From Niabella sp. (GTDB lineage Bacteria > Bacteroidota > Bacteroidia > Chitinophagales > Chitinophagaceae), in assembly GCA_017744715.1 (NCBI GenBank), contig JAGIAT010000003.1, positions 372,001 through 436,000 on the forward strand: 64,000 nucleotides of DNA, written 5' to 3'. Position 1 is the stretch's first letter. Every line of letters begins with the position of its first letter. The notes beneath the pieces are model-generated. The model was not told the DNA's origin. It saw only the letters and a program-made list of their open reading frames with translations, and searched no databases. Positions 43,604 to 52,892 of the stretch are shown here, piece after piece. A program made the position numbers and the translations under genes.

Positions 43604-44215
43604 ATGGCAAAAAAGAAACAACAGGATGCATTGTCTTCTGAAGAAAAGATAAAAGAGGCTGCACGGAAGGTATTTATGGAAAAGGGCTATGCGGCCACCC
43701 GTACAAGGGATATTGCAGAAGCCGCCGGCATGAACCTGGCGCTGCTGAATTATTATTTCCGCAGTAAAGAGAAATTATTTGAATTGGTGATGCAGGAAAA
43801 ACTGAGCAGTTTTTTTGGGCTGATGCTTCCCATACTCCAGGATCCGGCTTCCTCGCTCGATGATAAGATGCACACCATTGCAGACCGGTACATCAGCATG
43901 CTGATGGCCAATCCGGATCTTCCCCTGTTTGTGCTGAATGCCATGCGCAATGCACCCAAAAAATTTGCAGCGATGCTGAAGGGCGCCGACCATCTGCTGC
44001 AATCTGCATTTGCCCAACAGCTCAAAGAGCGAAACCCGGATGTAGCGCCCGAGCAGCTCTTCATCAACATGATGTCGCTCTGTATTTTCCCTTTTGCTAT
44101 GCGTCCGGGCCTGGAAGTGATTTCGCCGGAGATCGGGGCAACATTCAATGCGCTTATGGAAGAGCGGAAAAAGCTGGTGCCCAAATGGATGCGGGCGATG
44201 CTAAAGGTTAAATAA
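43604..44215 (+). CDS. TetR-family repressor of the adjacent efflux operon
   Basis: 203 residues. The N-terminal helix-turn-helix is classic TetR: K-I-K-E-A-A-R-K-V-F-M-E-K-G-Y, TRTRDIAEAAGMNLALLNYYF, then F-R-S-K-E-K-L-F. The C-terminal ligand domain is helical (DKMHTIADRYISMLMANP) and unlike others I know. The inverted repeats on both sides of the gene imply autoregulation and control of the downstream TolC-HlyD-ABC genes, with a drug or lipid-like compound as inducer. Confidence 0.93.
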   Translation: MAKKKQQDALSSEEKIKEAARKVFMEKGYAATRTRDIAEAAGMNLALLNYYFRSKEKLFELVMQEKLSSFFGLMLPILQDPASSLDDKMHTIADRYISMLMANPDLPLFVLNAMRNAPKKFAAMLKGADHLLQSAFAQQLKERNPDVAPEQLFINMMSLCIFPFAMRPGLEVISPEIGATFNALMEERKKLVPKWMRAMLKVK

Positions 44216-44232
44216 TTTTTTTTGTCTTTCGA

Positions 44233-44248
44233 TTAATCAAATGATTAA
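44233..44248. promoter_or_regulatory. TetR operator copy 2 (upstream of the TolC gene)
   Basis: TTAATCAAATGATTAA is the exact reverse complement of the copy at 43545-43560 and lies 22 bp before the ATG of the TolC-family gene. A repressor bound here would block the efflux operon. Confidence 0.85.
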
Positions 44249-44270
44249 ATAAAAACAACAAATCAAAAAC

Positions 44271-45509
44271 ATGAAACGGTTCATATCCTGCCTTCTGCTG
44301 CTCCTGTCCTTGTGTGCTGCCGGACAGCCGCTCAGCCTGGATGACTGTTATCAGCTGGCGAGGCAACATTATCCAACCATCAAAAAACAGGAACTGCTCC
44401 GGCAAAGCACCCGGTATTCGATCGACAATGCAGGCCGGTCCTGGTTACCGCAACTGTCTGTGAGCGGGCAGGCCACCTATCAAACAGACGTTACCAGAAT
44501 TCCCGTTGCACTACCGGGCGTACCCGAATTGAGCAAGGACCAGTACCGCCTGCAGGGCGAAGTAACACAAACACTTTATGACGGAGGAATTTCCAAAAAT
44601 CAAAAAGCACTTTTAAAAACGGGCGAGGCCCTGCAATTACAGCAAATTGAGGTCAGCTTTCACGCCGTAAAAGAACGGGTGGCGCAATTATTTTTCTCCA
44701 TCCTGTTACTGGATGCGCAATCGAAACAACAGGATATTTACACAGCCAATATTGCCTCATCACTGGAAAAAGCAATAGCGGCCGAAAAAAACGGAACGGT
44801 GGCACCAAGCAGCGTAACCGAGCTACAAGCAGAACTAATGAAAGCAAAGATGGGGAATGCCGAAATCCGTTCCGACCAAAAGGCCGTCCGGGAAATGCTG
44901 TCACTCCTGATCGGAGCGCCGGTAACCGGTGACCTGCTGCTGCCGGCGCCTCAGCAGGCTGCCCCCGGCCTCCATCGCCCCGAGCTTCAACTTTTTGAGC
45001 TGCAGAAACAAAATGTGGAGATCCAGGAGAAAGCGCTCACAACCGGCCTGACGCCTAAAATCGCGGCCTTTGTACAAGCCGGTTATGGTCGTCCGGCGCT
45101 GAATGTATTGAAAAATTCCTTTGACCCTTTTGCGGTGGGTGGCATACGGTTCAGTTTTCCCCTGGGTAGTTTATACACCTACCAGAACAATAAAAAAATA
45201 CTGGAGCTCAGCCGCAGCGAACTCGAAGCGGATAAAGAAACCTTTATCCTAAACACACAGACCGCATTGGCAAAAGAAGCCGGCGCGATAGAGAAGTATA
45301 CCCAGCTTCTGCAACAGGACGATGCCATCATTGCGCTGCGTACACAGGTAACCCGGTCGGCCCTCGCCCAACTGGACAACGGCGTTGTTACCACGCACGA
45401 ATACATCACCCAGCTCAACGCGGAGCATCTGGCCAAACAAATCAAAAACCTGCACCAGGTACAACTGCTGAATGCGCAGGTTAATTATCAAACCATTTCC
45501 GGACATTAA
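44271..45509 (+). CDS. TolC-family outer-membrane efflux protein
   Basis: 412 residues with a Sec signal (RFISCLLLLLSLCAAGQ). The TolC family repeat starts at LSLDDCYQLARQHYPTIKKQE and recurs after about 200 residues (LFELQKQNVEIQEKALTTGL). Long amphipathic helices fit the alpha-barrel tunnel, and F-A-V-G-G-I-R-F-S-F-P-L-G fits a barrel strand. It would be the outer-membrane duct of the exporter encoded by the next five genes. It begins 55 bp after tetR, just downstream of the second operator. Confidence 0.92.
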   Translation: MKRFISCLLLLLSLCAAGQPLSLDDCYQLARQHYPTIKKQELLRQSTRYSIDNAGRSWLPQLSVSGQATYQTDVTRIPVALPGVPELSKDQYRLQGEVTQTLYDGGISKNQKALLKTGEALQLQQIEVSFHAVKERVAQLFFSILLLDAQSKQQDIYTANIASSLEKAIAAEKNGTVAPSSVTELQAELMKAKMGNAEIRSDQKAVREMLSLLIGAPVTGDLLLPAPQQAAPGLHRPELQLFELQKQNVEIQEKALTTGLTPKIAAFVQAGYGRPALNVLKNSFDPFAVGGIRFSFPLGSLYTYQNNKKILELSRSELEADKETFILNTQTALAKEAGAIEKYTQLLQQDDAIIALRTQVTRSALAQLDNGVVTTHEYITQLNAEHLAKQIKNLHQVQLLNAQVNYQTISGH

Positions 45510-45520
45510 ACCGTACAACT

Positions 45521-46462
45521 ATGAAATTGAATTTTCTCAGCGGGTTGTTTGTAATACTCCTGGCCTGTAACGGGAACAAAAAAGACGCTGATGCCGCCGG
45601 CAATTTTGAGGCAGATGAGGTCATTGTATCTGCCGAGCAGAGCGGCACCCTCCTCCGGTTTGCCATCCAGGAAGGTGATGCGCTGTCATACCACCAGGTA
45701 GCAGGCCAGATTGATGTAAGCCTGCAGCAGCTTCAACAGGAACAAACCCAGGCAACGATCAGTGCCCTCCGGCAACAGGTGGTATCACCGGCTGAGGAGA
45801 TCCGGGTAGCACAACGGCAACTGGCCACACAGGAATCGCTTTTGCAACATCAGAAAAAAGAACGCCAGCGGCTGCAGAACCTTGTGACTGCTGCGGCTGC
45901 ACCGCAAAAGCAGCTGGATGATATGGATGCCCAGATCATTCAAACCGAAAAGCAGATGGCCGTTACCCGGCAGCAGATCGCCCTGCACCGTTCCAATGCC
46001 GCCATCCGTAACAGGGCCATTCTCAGCGAACAGGCGCCGCTTGAAAAAGCAAAGGCCCAAACACAACTGCAGGTAGAAAAGGGACAGATCATCAATCCGG
46101 TTGCGGGTACGGTACTGACCAAATATGCACTGCAAGGCGAAATGACCACAATCGGCAAAGCCCTGTATAAGATCGCCAACCTGGATACGCTCACCCTCAG
46201 AGCTTATGTCACCGGCGATCAGTTGCCCGTCCTGAAACTGCAACAACCGGTTACGGTACGCATCGACAACGGCAACCAGTCTTACAAAAACTATCAGGGC
46301 ACCATCAGCTGGATCAGTGATAAAGCAGAATTTACGCCCAAAACGATCCAGACCAAAAATGAGCGCGCCAACCTCGTATACGCCCTGAAAATCCGCGTTA
46401 AAAATGATGGTTATCTAAAGATCGGCATGTACGGTGAAGCTTTATTCCATGAAAAGAAATAA
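45521..46462 (+). CDS. HlyD-family periplasmic adaptor (membrane-fusion) lipoprotein
   Basis: 313 residues. The N-terminus has a lipobox (VILLAC, Cys at 16), then a biotinyl-lipoyl-like region (E-V-I-V-S-A-E-Q-S-G-T-L), a long Q-rich coiled coil (about 65-175) and a second lipoyl half (IINPVAGTVLTKYALQGE). This is the order of the YbhG/HlyD adaptors. It should link the ABC permeases to the TolC partner. Its 3' end overlaps the start of the first ATPase gene by 14 bp. Confidence 0.9.
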   Translation: MKLNFLSGLFVILLACNGNKKDADAAGNFEADEVIVSAEQSGTLLRFAIQEGDALSYHQVAGQIDVSLQQLQQEQTQATISALRQQVVSPAEEIRVAQRQLATQESLLQHQKKERQRLQNLVTAAAAPQKQLDDMDAQIIQTEKQMAVTRQQIALHRSNAAIRNRAILSEQAPLEKAKAQTQLQVEKGQIINPVAGTVLTKYALQGEMTTIGKALYKIANLDTLTLRAYVTGDQLPVLKLQQPVTVRIDNGNQSYKNYQGTISWISDKAEFTPKTIQTKNERANLVYALKIRVKNDGYLKIGMYGEALFHEKK

Positions 46463-47438
46463 TGTATATACCCATCCGGATGCTGTTTCCGCAGACACGC
46501 CGATTATAGCCGACCGCATCAGTAAAAGCTATAACAAAGGAACCGTGCCTGCGCTTTCCGACGTATCCCTGGAGGTAAAAAAAGGCGAACTGTTCGGACT
46601 GATCGGACCCGATGGCGCGGGGAAAACAACGCTCTTCCGTATCCTTACCACCCTCCTGCTGGCAGACAGTGGACAAGCCCGGGTATCCGGATACGATGTC
46701 GTACAAAACTTTAAACAGATCCGCAGGACCGTGGGGTACATGCCTGGAAAGTTTTCTTTATACCAGGACCTGACCGTTCAGGAAAACCTCACCTTTTTTG
46801 CCACGCTTTTTGGTACAAGCGTGGCTGCACACTACGAGCTGATAAAGGATATTTATGAGCAGATCAAACCCTTCAGTGATCGCAGGGCCGGGAAACTCTC
46901 GGGTGGCATGAAGCAAAAGCTGGCGCTGTGCTGCGCGCTGATCCATAAGCCGGAGGTATTGTTCCTGGATGAACCCACCACCGGTGTAGATGTGGTTTCG
47001 CGAAGAGAATTTTGGGAGATGCTGCAACAACTGAAGCAGCAGGGCATCACCATCCTCGTATCTACCCCTTATATGGAAGAGGCCGTACGTTGCGACCGGA
47101 TTGCCCTTATCCAAAACGGCCGCATCCTCCAGGTAGATACGCCCGCCCGGATCGCGGGGGCATTTCCTGTAAAACTATATGCCGCCAAAGCCGCATCAAT
47201 CTACGGGCTGTTGAAAGACCTGAGAGCCTGGAACCAGGTAGAAAGCTGCTATGCTTTTGGAGAATGGCTGCATGTAACACTCCGGCAGGATACCGGCAAT
47301 GGTACGGCACTGATCCGGGAATATGCCGAAACAAGGGCGCATAAGCAGGTCATCATCCAATGCATTGCCCCCACCATTGAAGATCGTTTTATACAACTCG
47401 CCACCTCAAATGCATTGCCCAATGGATCCGGTCATTAA
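46449..47438 (+). CDS. ABC transporter ATP-binding protein 1 (YbhF N-half-like)
   Basis: 329 residues from the ATG at 46449; a GTG at 46434 is possible. Walker A reads GPDGAGKTT (Asp where Asn is more usual), signature KLSGGMKQKLALC, Walker B VLFLDEPTTGVD, switch histidine replaced by T-P-Y. A C-terminal extension of about 100 residues follows the nucleotide-binding domain. E. coli YbhF has two such domains in one chain; here they are split into two genes overlapping by 17 bp. Confidence 0.92.
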   Translation: MKRNNVYTHPDAVSADTPIIADRISKSYNKGTVPALSDVSLEVKKGELFGLIGPDGAGKTTLFRILTTLLLADSGQARVSGYDVVQNFKQIRRTVGYMPGKFSLYQDLTVQENLTFFATLFGTSVAAHYELIKDIYEQIKPFSDRRAGKLSGGMKQKLALCCALIHKPEVLFLDEPTTGVDVVSRREFWEMLQQLKQQGITILVSTPYMEEAVRCDRIALIQNGRILQVDTPARIAGAFPVKLYAAKAASIYGLLKDLRAWNQVESCYAFGEWLHVTLRQDTGNGTALIREYAETRAHKQVIIQCIAPTIEDRFIQLATSNALPNGSGH

Positions 47439-48204
47439 CCATCAACCCCCATCACCGGCCACCGCTGAAACAGCTATTGAATGCCGGGAACTCACCAAAA
47501 AGTTTGGTGATTTTATCGCGGTGGACCGGATCAGCTTCCGTGTGCAGCGGTGCGAAATTTTCGGGTTCCTGGGCGCAAATGGTGCAGGAAAGACCACCGC
47601 CATGCGGATGTTATGCGGACTCTCCTATCCAAGCTCCGGTCATGCTACCGTAGCAGGATTTGATGTATACCGGCAACAAGAAAAGATCAAACAGCATATC
47701 GGGTATATGAGCCAGAAATTCTCCCTGTATGATGATCTTACGCCCCTGGAAAATATAAAATTCTTTGGCGGTGTTTATGGCGTTGCCGAAAAGGAGATCA
47801 GGGAGCGGAGCCACGACCTGGTCCGGTCGCTGGGCCTGGACAGGGAGGCCAATAAGCTGGTAGGCGGGCTTCCCCTGGGCTGGAAACAAAAACTGGCCTT
47901 TGCGGTAGCGCTGTTCCACCGGCCCCGGATCGTTTTCCTGGACGAGCCTACAGGAGGAGTAGACCCGGTAACCCGCCGGCAGTTCTGGGACATGATCTAT
48001 GAAGCGGCCGAAAAAGGTGTTACCATTTTTGTAACCACGCATTATATGGACGAATCTGAATATTGTAACCGGGTAACGATTATGGTTGATGGAAAGATAG
48101 AGGCATTGGATACGCCGGCCAATCTGAAACACCGGTTTGCCTGCGACAATATGGACGAAGTGTTTTACCGGCTCGCCCGTACAGCCCGGCGTAGTGATTC
48201 CTGA
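47422..48204 (+). CDS. ABC transporter ATP-binding protein 2 (YbhF C-half-like)
   Basis: 260 residues from the ATG at 47422; another in-frame ATG lies at 47410. Walker A GANGAGKTT, Walker B IVFLDEPTGGVD, and the switch T-T-H-Y-M-D-E are normal. The signature region is V-G-G-L-P-L-G-W-K-Q-K instead of L-S-G-G, as in YbhF-type proteins. Pairing of two different ATPases suggests a heterodimer with one degenerate site. It is followed by the permease genes after 55 bp. Confidence 0.92.
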   Translation: MDPVINHQPPSPATAETAIECRELTKKFGDFIAVDRISFRVQRCEIFGFLGANGAGKTTAMRMLCGLSYPSSGHATVAGFDVYRQQEKIKQHIGYMSQKFSLYDDLTPLENIKFFGGVYGVAEKEIRERSHDLVRSLGLDREANKLVGGLPLGWKQKLAFAVALFHRPRIVFLDEPTGGVDPVTRRQFWDMIYEAAEKGVTIFVTTHYMDESEYCNRVTIMVDGKIEALDTPANLKHRFACDNMDEVFYRLARTARRSDS

Positions 48205-48259
48205 GGCATTCAGATTATTAAAGATTGGTTTGTATGAATGATCAACAATCCGCAAAAAG

Positions 48260-49366
48260 ATGAAACAGTTATTCGTTTTTATCCGCAAAGAGTTCTATCA
48301 TGTTTTCCGGGACCGGCGAACGCTGCTCATCCTGTTCGGGCTTCCCCTGGTACAGATCCTCCTGTTTGGCTATGCCCTTACCAGCGAGGTAAAAAATATA
48401 GCGCTTGTTGTTACCAATGCCTCCAACGACGTTCTCGGGCAGCAGCTTACGAACCAGCTGCAGGCCTCTGCATTTTTTAAGGTGCAGGAACAACAGCTAT
48501 CCCCTACCGAAATAGAACGCGCATTTAAAAAAGGACATATCAAAGCGGCGCTGATCATTCCTTCCGGGTTCGGCAGCGATTTCATCAAAGCGCGGCATGC
48601 AACACTCCAGGTGCTTACAGACGGCAGCGAACCCAATATTTCAAAAACCGTCCTGCAATATGTTACTGCCATTGTACAGGATTTTCAGCGTGCACAGCAA
48701 CCCGCTACATCCGTTGCCTTTACGATTACACCGGAGTTACGTATGTTATACAATGAGGAAGGAAATGGTTCTATTAACTATGTGCCGGGGGTATTAGCGC
48801 TTATACTGATGATCGTTTGCACGGCGCTTACTTCCGTAGCGGTAGTCCGGGAAAAAGAAACCGGCACCATGGAAATTTTGCTGGTATCTCCATTCAAACC
48901 GGTGATGGTACTGGTGGCCAAGGCCATTCCTTTCCTCATACTCTCCCTCGTTAACTTTGCGTTCATCCTGCTGCTGGCCGTTTATATTTTAAATGTTCCC
49001 ATAGCCGGAAGTCTTTTCCTGTTGTTTATGATCACCCTGCTGTTTATTGCCACCAGCCTTTCCTTCGGGTTGCTGATCTCCAATGCCACCAATTCCCAGC
49101 AGGTAGCCCTGCTCATTTCCATGATGGGCCTGATGCTGCCTACCATCATTTTCACCGGGTTTATTTTTCCCCTGGAGAATATGCCCTTACCGTTTCAATG
49201 GATCTCCAACCTGGTTCCTGCCAAATGGTATTACGCCGCTGTAAAATCGGTCATGCTGAAAGGGTTGGGCTTTGCCTATGTATGGAAAGAAATGGGGATC
49301 CTTTGTGTGATGACCATTCTTTTATTAACCATCACTGTAAACCGGTTTAAAATCAGATTTACATGA
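48260..49366 (+). CDS. ABC-2 type permease 1 (YbhS/YbhR-like)
   Basis: 368 residues. One N-terminal helix (about 22-40), a large periplasmic domain (about 45-165), then five helices in the C-terminal half, as in ABC-2 exporters of the YhhJ/YbhSR type. The motif VVREKETGTMEILLVSPFKP marks the coupling helix to the ATPase. It overlaps the next gene by 4 bp (ATGA). Confidence 0.92.
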   Translation: MKQLFVFIRKEFYHVFRDRRTLLILFGLPLVQILLFGYALTSEVKNIALVVTNASNDVLGQQLTNQLQASAFFKVQEQQLSPTEIERAFKKGHIKAALIIPSGFGSDFIKARHATLQVLTDGSEPNISKTVLQYVTAIVQDFQRAQQPATSVAFTITPELRMLYNEEGNGSINYVPGVLALILMIVCTALTSVAVVREKETGTMEILLVSPFKPVMVLVAKAIPFLILSLVNFAFILLLAVYILNVPIAGSLFLLFMITLLFIATSLSFGLLISNATNSQQVALLISMMGLMLPTIIFTGFIFPLENMPLPFQWISNLVPAKWYYAAVKSVMLKGLGFAYVWKEMGILCVMTILLLTITVNRFKIRFT

Positions 49367-50478
49367 AAAGGCTGCGCTTCATATTACAGAAAGAGTTTCG
49401 CCAGATGTTCCGGGACCGTACCATCCTGGCAATGATGTTCATGCTGCCGCTTATTCAACTGGGCATCCTGCCGCTTGCGATGAACCTGGATGTAAAAAAC
49501 ATCAACCTTGCGATCGTTGATAAAGACCACAGTACCTACACGCAAAAACTGATCTCGAAAATAGGCGCATCCGGTTACTTTAAGATCGTAGCAACGGCCC
49601 CCGCCTATAAGAAGGCCCTGGTTACGCTGGAGAACGGCACTGCGGACATTATCCTGGAAATACCGGCCTCTTTTGAGCGCAATCTTGTAAGAGAAGGCAG
49701 CCAGCCCCTGAATGTTACCGCTGATGCCATTAACGGTATCAAATCCGGCATCGGCTCCGCTTACCTGCTCACCGTTATCCGCGACTTTAACCAGGAGATC
49801 CGGCTCACGGGCAATGGCCAGTCCATAGCCGCGCCGGCAATGATCGATATGGCCAGCGCTGCCTGGTTCAACCCTTATGAAAAATTCACCTGGTATATCG
49901 TTCCCGGTGTGCTGGTTTTGCTGCTCACCCTGGTTGGCGGGTTTCTTTCTGCGTTGAACATTGTACGGGAAAAAGAGATCGGCACTATCGAGCAGATCAA
50001 TGTAACGCCCATAAAAAAATGGCAATTTATCGTGGGAAAACTGGTACCCTTCTGGGTGGTGGGCATGATCGTACTAACCGTTGGCCTGCTGGTTGCACGG
50101 CTTTTTTACGGCATCATTCCGGTGGGCAGCCTGTTGCTTCTGTACCTGCTGGCAGCGGTGTACCTGGTGGCCCTCCTGGGATTCGGGCTACTGGTATCCA
50201 CCATCAGTAATAACCAACTGCAGGCCATGTTCATTGCCTTCTTTTTCATTATGATCTTTGTTTTAATGAGCGGCCTTTTTACATCGGTAGACAGTATGCC
50301 CACCTGGGCAAGATCCATCGCAGCCGGGTTGCCCATCACGCATTTTATGAAAGCGGTCCGCATGATCATCCTGAAAGGAAGCAGCTTTAAAGATGTATCA
50401 TCCGTTTTTATCATTGAGGGATTGTTTGCCATTGGGCTCAATGCCCTGGCCATCTGGAATTACCGGAAAACACAATAA
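49363..50478 (+). CDS. ABC-2 type permease 2 (YbhR/YbhS-like)
   Basis: 371 residues with the same layout as the preceding permease: one N-terminal helix, an external domain to about residue 175, then a five-helix bundle. The coupling motif is IVREKEIGTIEQINVTPIKK. The two differ enough to act as a heterodimer. It is the last gene of the efflux operon and converges with the fucosidase gene, with 9 bp between stops. Confidence 0.92.
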   Translation: MKRLRFILQKEFRQMFRDRTILAMMFMLPLIQLGILPLAMNLDVKNINLAIVDKDHSTYTQKLISKIGASGYFKIVATAPAYKKALVTLENGTADIILEIPASFERNLVREGSQPLNVTADAINGIKSGIGSAYLLTVIRDFNQEIRLTGNGQSIAAPAMIDMASAAWFNPYEKFTWYIVPGVLVLLLTLVGGFLSALNIVREKEIGTIEQINVTPIKKWQFIVGKLVPFWVVGMIVLTVGLLVARLFYGIIPVGSLLLLYLLAAVYLVALLGFGLLVSTISNNQLQAMFIAFFFIMIFVLMSGLFTSVDSMPTWARSIAAGLPITHFMKAVRMIILKGSSFKDVSSVFIIEGLFAIGLNALAIWNYRKTQ

Positions 50479-50487
50479 AGTCTAACC

Positions 50488-52281
50488 TTATTGTGCGGGC
50501 ATACCGATCCAGATCCTGTTAAAATACAACGCTCCTTCCGCTCCCGGCGCTGCCTTAAAAGATACCTGGTAAAACCCGGCTTTTGGAAAATGCAATTGTC
50601 CCAGGGAGGCATCCGCAAACTCATCTGTATAGCTGGAATGGGGCTCCGCCACAATCGTACCGGATGGCTTTAATTGCCGATCCAGGTGTTCATCCGTTAC
50701 CCGTACCGTTACCTCCGCGGCAGTTTTTGAATGATTATGATATGAAAGACTGACCGGGTAGTTTCCTCCTTCCGGTATATATACTTCCCAGCTTAATGTA
50801 CCTTCTTTATCCAATACCAGGTGCGTGGGACGGAGGCCGTCGTAACGCGCCAGCTGAAAGTTTGCAGAACGTTCCCATACATTGGCAGCTGTAAGCGCAA
50901 AGCCTCCGAAGGTAGATTCCGGCACCATTTCCCCGTCCAGGGTTACAGGCGCCGGGTATTGCAATACCACCACCGAAACAAAGGGGTCGGCGGCCACTTC
51001 CGGCAATTGGATATGGGTCAACGGACCATTCTGTGTAAACCGTAGCGGCTTTTTACCTGTAGCTGTAATGAGTTCGGCCTTTTCCGGTTTGGATAAAATG
51101 CCTGAAAGCCGCAGTACCTTATCCAGCGGCCAGTTGTATACATGCAGGTACACAAGCTGTTTGTTGCCTGCCTTTTTTGTAGTGATCCGCCCCCAGTCGT
51201 GCTGGCCGGCACGTAACTCAAGGCCTGTACATCCATAAACAGCTTCACCATTTTTTGCCAGCCATTTGCCCATATCTTCCAGCCGGCGCACCCCCTCGTA
51301 GGGGATCGACCCGTCTGCCCGCGGCCCTACATTCAATGTAAAATCGCCGTTAAGACTTACATTACCGATCAGTGACTGCAATAACTGGCTGGTTGATTTC
51401 CATTCATTTTCCTGGCCATAATATCCCCAGGAATGGGCAATGGTACCGGAGGTTTCCCAGGGATGCGCCGTATAGGCCGATCCGAATTCATTATCACCCT
51501 TTGACTCAAAATCCACACCGGGATCATCTGCCGGCAGCCCGATACGGGAATTGATCAAACAGTTCGGCTGTAATTCACGTATCAGGCGTACCACCTGGTC
51601 CAGTTGTTCTTTCTTTACCACGGTTTTTTTATAGTTCAGCCACATATCAAACCAGAACATGGAAATGTCGCCATAATTGGTCAATAATTCCCGCAACTGT
51701 GGAATTACTTTCTCCTGCCAGTATTTATCATAGTCTTCATCCTTTATACCGGTCAGTTCCTTATTATGATCCCACCCGTAAGGGTGATCCCAATCGACCC
51801 AATGCGAATAATAAAAACCCAGTTTAATGCCGTGTTTTTTACAGGCAGCCGCCAGCTCCTTGATCACATCACGGTTGGACCCGCTTAGCCTGGTAAGATT
51901 ATAATCGCTTACCTTGCTATTCCAAAGGGCCACTCCATCATGGTGTTTGGAGGTGATCGTAATGTATTTCATACCGGCCTTTTTTGCCAGCAATACCCAT
52001 TCCTCCGGGTTGATCCGTTTCCAGTTGAACCGTTTTGCCAGCGTACCATACTCCTCTTTTGAAATGCGGTTCCGGTAACGGATCCATTCCGCATAATTAT
52101 TTCCATACCGCAGGCGTTCGCCCTTCCACATGCCTTCGGCAGCACTATACAATCCCCAGTGAATAAACATTCCGAAACGGGCGTCGGTAAACCACTTTGT
52201 TTTTGCAGCAGGTTCCGGTTGAGCATGTAAAGTAACGGCAGCAGCCATCATACCTAAAAGAAATACGATCTTTAATTTCAT
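50488..52281 (-). CDS. Secreted alpha-L-fucosidase (GH29)
   Basis: 597 residues, Sec signal (LKIVFLLGMMAAAVTLHAQ). The GH29 catalytic barrel (about 25-390) is clear: WFTDARFGMFIHWGLYS, YITITSKHHDGVALW, KLGFYYSHWVDWDHPYGW and MFWFDMW, whose Asp is the probable nucleophile. The C-terminal part (about 450-597) is a beta-sandwich domain. It releases terminal L-fucose from glycans in the periplasm or outside. No SusCD pair accompanies it. The gene stands alone on the minus strand. Confidence 0.94.
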   Translation of the reverse strand: MKLKIVFLLGMMAAAVTLHAQPEPAAKTKWFTDARFGMFIHWGLYSAAEGMWKGERLRYGNNYAEWIRYRNRISKEEYGTLAKRFNWKRINPEEWVLLAKKAGMKYITITSKHHDGVALWNSKVSDYNLTRLSGSNRDVIKELAAACKKHGIKLGFYYSHWVDWDHPYGWDHNKELTGIKDEDYDKYWQEKVIPQLRELLTNYGDISMFWFDMWLNYKKTVVKKEQLDQVVRLIRELQPNCLINSRIGLPADDPGVDFESKGDNEFGSAYTAHPWETSGTIAHSWGYYGQENEWKSTSQLLQSLIGNVSLNGDFTLNVGPRADGSIPYEGVRRLEDMGKWLAKNGEAVYGCTGLELRAGQHDWGRITTKKAGNKQLVYLHVYNWPLDKVLRLSGILSKPEKAELITATGKKPLRFTQNGPLTHIQLPEVAADPFVSVVVLQYPAPVTLDGEMVPESTFGGFALTAANVWERSANFQLARYDGLRPTHLVLDKEGTLSWEVYIPEGGNYPVSLSYHNHSKTAAEVTVRVTDEHLDRQLKPSGTIVAEPHSSYTDEFADASLGQLHFPKAGFYQVSFKAAPGAEGALYFNRIWIGMPAQ

Positions 52282-52455
52282 ACGTAAACTGATTACGGCT
52301 AAGATACGTAACTTTTACAGTGGCGCAGCTTTTACGTTCATCGTAAACGCATCCGGATGAATCTGCCAACCCATTCCGGCAGCGGATCTTCTGCTCCTAA
52401 CGCTGGTTTCAATAGGGATGACCGCAGTTCCTGTTGTCTTTTTCAAAACAGGCCC

Positions 52456-52608
52456 CTACTTCCGCCGTAACAGCAGGAATACACCCAGCAGCGCAATTCC
52501 AACCAGGAAAAAAGCCCACCACATACCCGCCTTAAAAACGGCTTCTACCGCACTGCAGCTTTGAAGTAGCAACATACCCGCCAATACATAAAACAGAAAA
52601 TTTTTCAT
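52456..52608 (-). CDS. Small lipoprotein, 50 residues
   Basis: An ATG at 52608 opens a 50-codon frame ending in TAG at 52456. The product has a lipobox (LLLQSC, Cys at 18), a short amphipathic linker (SAVEAVFKAGMW), one membrane helix (WAFFLVGIALLGVFLLL) and ends in R-R-K. Small lipoproteins of this design, with E-x-x-F-K-A-G after the Cys, recur in Bacteroidota as far as I recall. Function unknown. It lies between the fucosidase and the tamB promoter region and is easily missed because of its length. Confidence 0.7.
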   Translation of the reverse strand: MKNFLFYVLAGMLLLQSCSAVEAVFKAGMWWAFFLVGIALLGVFLLLRRK

Positions 52609-52892
52609 ACTTGTTATTTTTAGAGGTTTCGTACAGCACCTAAAGAACCGCAGTGGATACAGGCAACCCGTTATACCGGCCCTTATTCGTTATGCTAACA
52701 CTACGAATTTCAGGCCAAATCATTGACATTGGTGCACTTTTTCACTGCAAACCGCCAAATTGCAGCATTGCGCAATTTTGGTTTAATATTTGGGAGATTT
52801 CACTATAAAAAGCAGGCAAAAACTAAGAAATCTGTTAGGTTTGCAGAAACAGGACAGAAATCTTTTCGTTCATTTATTAACCCATTGCACAC

